23,940 nt of DNA from an uncultured Eubacteriales bacterium (GTDB lineage: Bacteria > Bacillota > Clostridia > Oscillospirales > CAG-272): assembly GCA_934481515.1 (NCBI GenBank), contig CAKSPO010000031.1, forward strand, positions 1 to 23,940. The letters are read 5' to 3'. Below, in pieces: positions 21,432 to 23,940 of this stretch. Made by a program: the position numbers and the translations under genes. The notes below the pieces were generated by a model, which saw nothing but the letters and a program-made list of their open reading frames with translations, had not been told where the DNA came from and ran no database searches. Each line of letters opens with the position of its first letter. The stretch's first letter is position 1.

Positions 21432-21494
21432 AAAAAAAGAAATTCCGCCGCCCCGCAGGAGAGCGCGGAAACGATCGGAAATGAGGTAAATAAA

Positions 21495-22814
21495 ATGAGC
21501 GAAAAGCTGTCGATGCAGCCTTATAAGGGAACACGGGACTTTTACCCCGGAGAGATGCGGTTGCGCAACTGGTTCTTCGGCGTGATCCGCCGGGAGCTGG
21601 AAAATGCCGCCTTTGACGAATACAACGGACCGATGCTGGAATCGCTGGAACTTTACGCCGCCAAGAGCGGAGAAGAACTTGCCGACAAGCAGACCTATAA
21701 CTTCACCGACCGCGGAAACCGCCGCCTGGCAATCCGCCCGGAGATGACCCCCACCGTGGCGCGGATGGTTGCCGCCCGGATGGGAGAGCTGACCTTCCCG
21801 CTCAAGTGGTTTTCCATTCCCAATATGTACCGGTACGAGGCAACCCAGCGCGGACGGCTGCGGGAATTCTGGCAGCTGAACGTGGACATCTTCGGCTGCG
21901 ATACCTTTGAGGCGGATCTGGAGTGCATCGAAAGCGCCATCCGGATTCTGCGGGCGTTCGGAGCGGACGAGACCATGTTCACCGTCCGGATCAACAACCG
22001 CCGGTTCTTCAACGATGTCGTCTGCACCATCACCGGCAAGAGTCAGGAGGAAAGCCGCCTTGTTTCCAAGGTCATCGACCGCAAAAACAAAATCCCGCGC
22101 GAGACGTACGAAAAAGAGCTTTCGGAACTGGGATTGTCCGCAGAACAGATCGGAAAAATCGACGCCCTGTATACCATGTCCGTGGAGGAAGCAACGGCGC
22201 TCTGCCCCGGTTCCGTCGGCGCGGAGGAGCTTCGGCGGCTGTTTGAGATGCTCGGAAAGATGCATCTGGAGCCTTATTGCAAATTCGACTTCGGCATCAT
22301 CCGGGGACTGGATTACTATACCGGAACGGTTTTCGAGGTCTTTGACAACGCACCGGAAAACAACCGCGCCATGTTCGGTGGCGGCAGATATGACAATCTG
22401 GTCGGGCTTTTCGTCAGGAATGCGAAGATTTCCGGCGTCGGCTACGGCATGGGCGACGTCACATTGGAAAACTTCCTCGTCACGCACAACCTCGTGCCCG
22501 CAACCTTCGGGCATCGGGTCAAGGTGCTGGTCACCCGGTTTGACGACGTTCCGTATGAAAAATATACCGCACTGACCGATACTTTGCGCGACGCGGGCAT
22601 TGTATCTACAATGTATATCGGTTCCAGAAAGTTCGGAAAACAGCTGGAATACGCGGTAAAGGAAGGCTTTTCCCACGCCATCGTCATGGGCGGGGATGAA
22701 TGCGCCCGCGGCGTTCTCCGTCTGAAGAATCTGGGAACGCGGGAAGAGACCGAAATGACTCCGCAGGCGGCACTGGATACCCTTTTGGCGGAGGAACGGA
22801 AAACAAACGCATGA
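21495..22814 (+). CDS. hisS: histidine--tRNA ligase
   Basis: Class II aminoacyl-tRNA synthetase charging tRNA-His in the cytoplasm; 439 residues, usual length. Seen: N-terminal KGTRDFYPGE (11-20), IRPEMTPTVAR motif at 80-90, motif 2 as YRYEATQRGRLREFWQ (112-127), the HisRS-specific arginine and loop in IIRGLDYYTGTVFE (268-281), GGGRYDNLV (295-303), and an anticodon-binding domain from about 335. Several positions differ from the common bacterial type: EMT in place of EGT, LREFWQLNVD in place of RQFHQ, and GVGYGMGDVTLENF at the motif 3 position without the usual D/E-R pair. GAGG lies nine bases before the start. The thiN start overlaps its stop. HisZ is an alternative, but the catalytic HisRS motifs argue against it. 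Confidence 0.93.
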   Translation: MSEKLSMQPYKGTRDFYPGEMRLRNWFFGVIRRELENAAFDEYNGPMLESLELYAAKSGEELADKQTYNFTDRGNRRLAIRPEMTPTVARMVAARMGELTFPLKWFSIPNMYRYEATQRGRLREFWQLNVDIFGCDTFEADLECIESAIRILRAFGADETMFTVRINNRRFFNDVVCTITGKSQEESRLVSKVIDRKNKIPRETYEKELSELGLSAEQIGKIDALYTMSVEEATALCPGSVGAEELRRLFEMLGKMHLEPYCKFDFGIIRGLDYYTGTVFEVFDNAPENNRAMFGGGRYDNLVGLFVRNAKISGVGYGMGDVTLENFLVTHNLVPATFGHRVKVLVTRFDDVPYEKYTALTDTLRDAGIVSTMYIGSRKFGKQLEYAVKEGFSHAIVMGGDECARGVLRLKNLGTREETEMTPQAALDTLLAEERKTNA

Positions 22815-23434
22815 AGGCTTTCATTTTCACAGGCGGAACGGTCTACGATGAATATGTCCTTGAACGACCGGAAAAAGACGACCTGATTCTTTCGGCGGAC
22901 GCGGGACTTCTGACCGCAAAGCGCTTCGGCTGTACGCCGCAGATCGTGGTGGGAGATTTTGATACGCTCCGCCGCCCGGATATTCCGGAAGGCGCCGAGG
23001 TGCTCCGTTCGCCCGCCGAAAAAGACGACACCGATACCCAGCTGGCAGTGCAGACCGCGCTCTCCCGCGGCGCCAAAGAGATTGTCCTCATCGGCGGTAT
23101 GGAAGGAAGGGTGGATCATACGCTTTCCACACTCGCCGTTGCGGAAAACCTGTGGGAGAAGCACATTCCCGCCATCCTTACCAACGGAAAAAACCGCGTT
23201 CGCTTCGTGCGGAACAGCGGTGTGATCCTTCTGCGGAGCCAATACACCTTCTTTTCCGTCCTCGCAGTGGACGAGGAGCTGAAGGGCGTTTCGCTGGAGG
23301 GATGCAAATATCCGCTCAAAAAGGCAAAAATCAACCGCACCCACCAGTGGGCGGTTTCCAATGAAATCACCGGAAACTGCGCTCTGATCGAAATCCGCCG
23401 CGGCGGAGCCTTCATCATCGAGAGCATGGACTGA
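22811..23434 (+). CDS. thiN: thiamine pyrophosphokinase
   Basis: Transfers pyrophosphate from ATP to thiamine, giving thiamine diphosphate. The 207-residue protein shows the family motifs in order: SADAGL (28-33), VVGDFDT (46-52), EKDDTDTQLA (70-79), IGGMEGRVDHTLS (94-106) and the C-terminal thiamine-binding fold with LKKAKINRTHQWAVSNE. The start at 22811 overlaps the hisS stop (ATGA), implying translational coupling. The longer frame upstream lies inside hisS in another frame and is rejected. Pairing with hisS rather than with rpe/rsgA, its frequent neighbours in Firmicutes, is a minor oddity. Confidence 0.92.
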   Translation: MKAFIFTGGTVYDEYVLERPEKDDLILSADAGLLTAKRFGCTPQIVVGDFDTLRRPDIPEGAEVLRSPAEKDDTDTQLAVQTALSRGAKEIVLIGGMEGRVDHTLSTLAVAENLWEKHIPAILTNGKNRVRFVRNSGVILLRSQYTFFSVLAVDEELKGVSLEGCKYPLKKAKINRTHQWAVSNEITGNCALIEIRRGGAFIIESMD

Positions 23435-23531
23435 TCAGACCCGCTCCCCCCTCTCCGACCAAATATTACAGACGAAAGCGTCAAAACGCTTTCTCTGACC
23501 AAATCTTGTATCTATATCGTCTACGTCAACT

Positions 23532-23940
23532 CATTCCGTTCCCGGCTTCCACTGCACGAACCAGCCCCATCTGTCGCTCCGTTTCCGGCTCCTGTCAAAC
23601 GTCGGAATCCCCTCTCCCTCGTAGGGGCGGGGTCTACCCGCCCGCTTCTAAGGAATCTGCACAACTATCCCGGCGGTTTTCCCCCGCCGGATTTTTTGTT
23701 TGTGGTACTGGTACCTCTCTCTTAAAAAGGTGCTCGTCGGTGCCTCTACCCAATGTACCGCAAAACCCGCACAAACGGGCGGGTTGACCCCGCCCCTACC
23801 GACTTTGGAAAAAGCGGAACTCTTGTGCACCGCCGGAAAATTTGTTTTACATTGCGGACATTTTCCGCCCAATGGAAATCTTTCCGACATCGAAAACCGA
23901 TCATTTTCCATTATGCATCTGGCTTCTGCCGGACAAAAAA
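23532..23940 (+). repeat. dispersed intergenic repeat, copy 3 (most complete, runs off the window)
   Basis: Left modules CATTCCG...CGGCTTCCACTGCAC (23532) and TCAAACGTCGGAAT; GC-rich end CGTAGGGGCGGGGTCTACC...CCCG at 23620-23644; its near-exact inverted copy CGGGCGGGTTGACCCC...ACCG at 23776-23801, 131 bases inside. Between them lie the CCGGCGG/CCGCCGG hairpin with T-tract and a GTGCC...CCAAT piece. To the right are a CTTGTGCACCGCCGGAAAA tail and another CATTATGC...GGCTTCTGCCGG module reaching the edge. It contains no coding capacity. Confidence 0.8.
23670..23701 (+). terminator. terminator-like hairpin inside repeat copy 3
   Basis: CCGGCGG (23670-23676), seven-base loop, CCGCCGG (23684-23690), then ATTTTTTGTTT. 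It is the first good rightward terminator after hisS-thiN, about 235 bases past the thiN stop. Confidence 0.6.

Larger units (their letters stand above)
23435..23940. other. gene-free right end
   Basis: After thiN there is no supported gene up to the window edge. Except for the first ~95 bases, which contain a direct repeat-like pair CGACCAAATATTA / TGACCAAATCTTG (23456 and 23498), it is occupied by repeat copy 3. Confidence 0.65.

Noticed and set aside
21432..21494. T-box leader before hisS
   Set aside because: The leader is only about 60 bases and lacks the T-box sequence; the small TTCCGC/GCGGAA hairpin there is not enough.
21300..22676. N-terminal extension of the flavoprotein frame
   Set aside because: It lies antisense to hisS; the FAD motif begins right after 21299, as expected for a true N-terminus.
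434..23801. CRISPR array
   Set aside because: The repeat modules are far apart, imperfect, of unequal spacing and without cas genes.
23620..23801. Insertion sequence
   Set aside because: Inverted ends are present but there is no transposase, no coding capacity and no visible target duplication; homology also continues outside the ends.

Overview
The window looks like a chromosomal segment of a spore-forming Clostridia-type Firmicute, possibly a gut Oscillospirales-like lineage. The evidence is a SpoVAC homologue, AGGAGG-type ribosome binding sites, sigma-A promoters with 17-base spacers (often extended -10), compact A-stem-T terminators, and housekeeping genes (pgsA, rimO, hisS, thiN) in Firmicute style. 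The DNA is moderately GC-rich, so many antisense frames stay open without being genes. No rRNA, tRNA, CRISPR array, transposase or phage gene was seen.

Layout. (1) 1-528: gene-free, with fragments of a dispersed intergenic repeat. (2) 529-2499, minus strand: a two-gene unit of a coiled-coil protein and a family 2 glycosyltransferase, with a consensus promoter and a long hairpin terminator. (3) 2563-3009, plus: a lone spoVAC. (4) 3010-3481: a second copy of the repeat. (5) 3482-6407, minus: PHP phosphoesterase, rimO, pgsA. (6) 6408-19272: the accessory core. Two sugar isomerase-like TIM barrels run rightward. Facing them are a DUF4091 (GH123-like) protein and a GH109-like Gfo/Idh/MocA protein, then a unit of two tandem GH39-like glycosidases plus an EamA transporter. 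A divergent LacI-family regulator follows, then a third GH39-like gene with a long structured leader, and a third TIM-barrel isomerase. (7) 19273-19563: remnant of an AAA+ ATPase, in frame right behind the last isomerase stop codon. (8) 19800-21299, minus: a phytoene-desaturase-like flavoprotein. (9) 21495-23434, plus: hisS-thiN. (10) 23435-23940: the third repeat copy.

How the core may work (inference): an unknown glycoside or oligosaccharide enters the cell, perhaps through the EamA carrier, and is cleaved in the cytoplasm, since none of the glycosidases has a visible signal peptide. The enzymes are three GH39-like proteins, a GH123-like protein and a GH109-like protein of a family that uses NAD-dependent oxidation/elimination chemistry. 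Three metal-dependent TIM-barrel proteins could isomerise, epimerise or cleave the products, and the LacI-family protein probably controls the locus. There is no ABC, PTS or MFS transporter, no sugar kinase and no extracellular enzyme, which sets it apart from ordinary polysaccharide loci. The substrate cannot be read from the sequence.

Most notable: a near-identical 252-base tract shared by the 3' ends of the otherwise diverged tandem GH39 genes (likely gene conversion), the structured 5' leader of the third GH39 gene, the dispersed repeat with inverted ends and a built-in terminator, and the in-frame AAA+ remnant.
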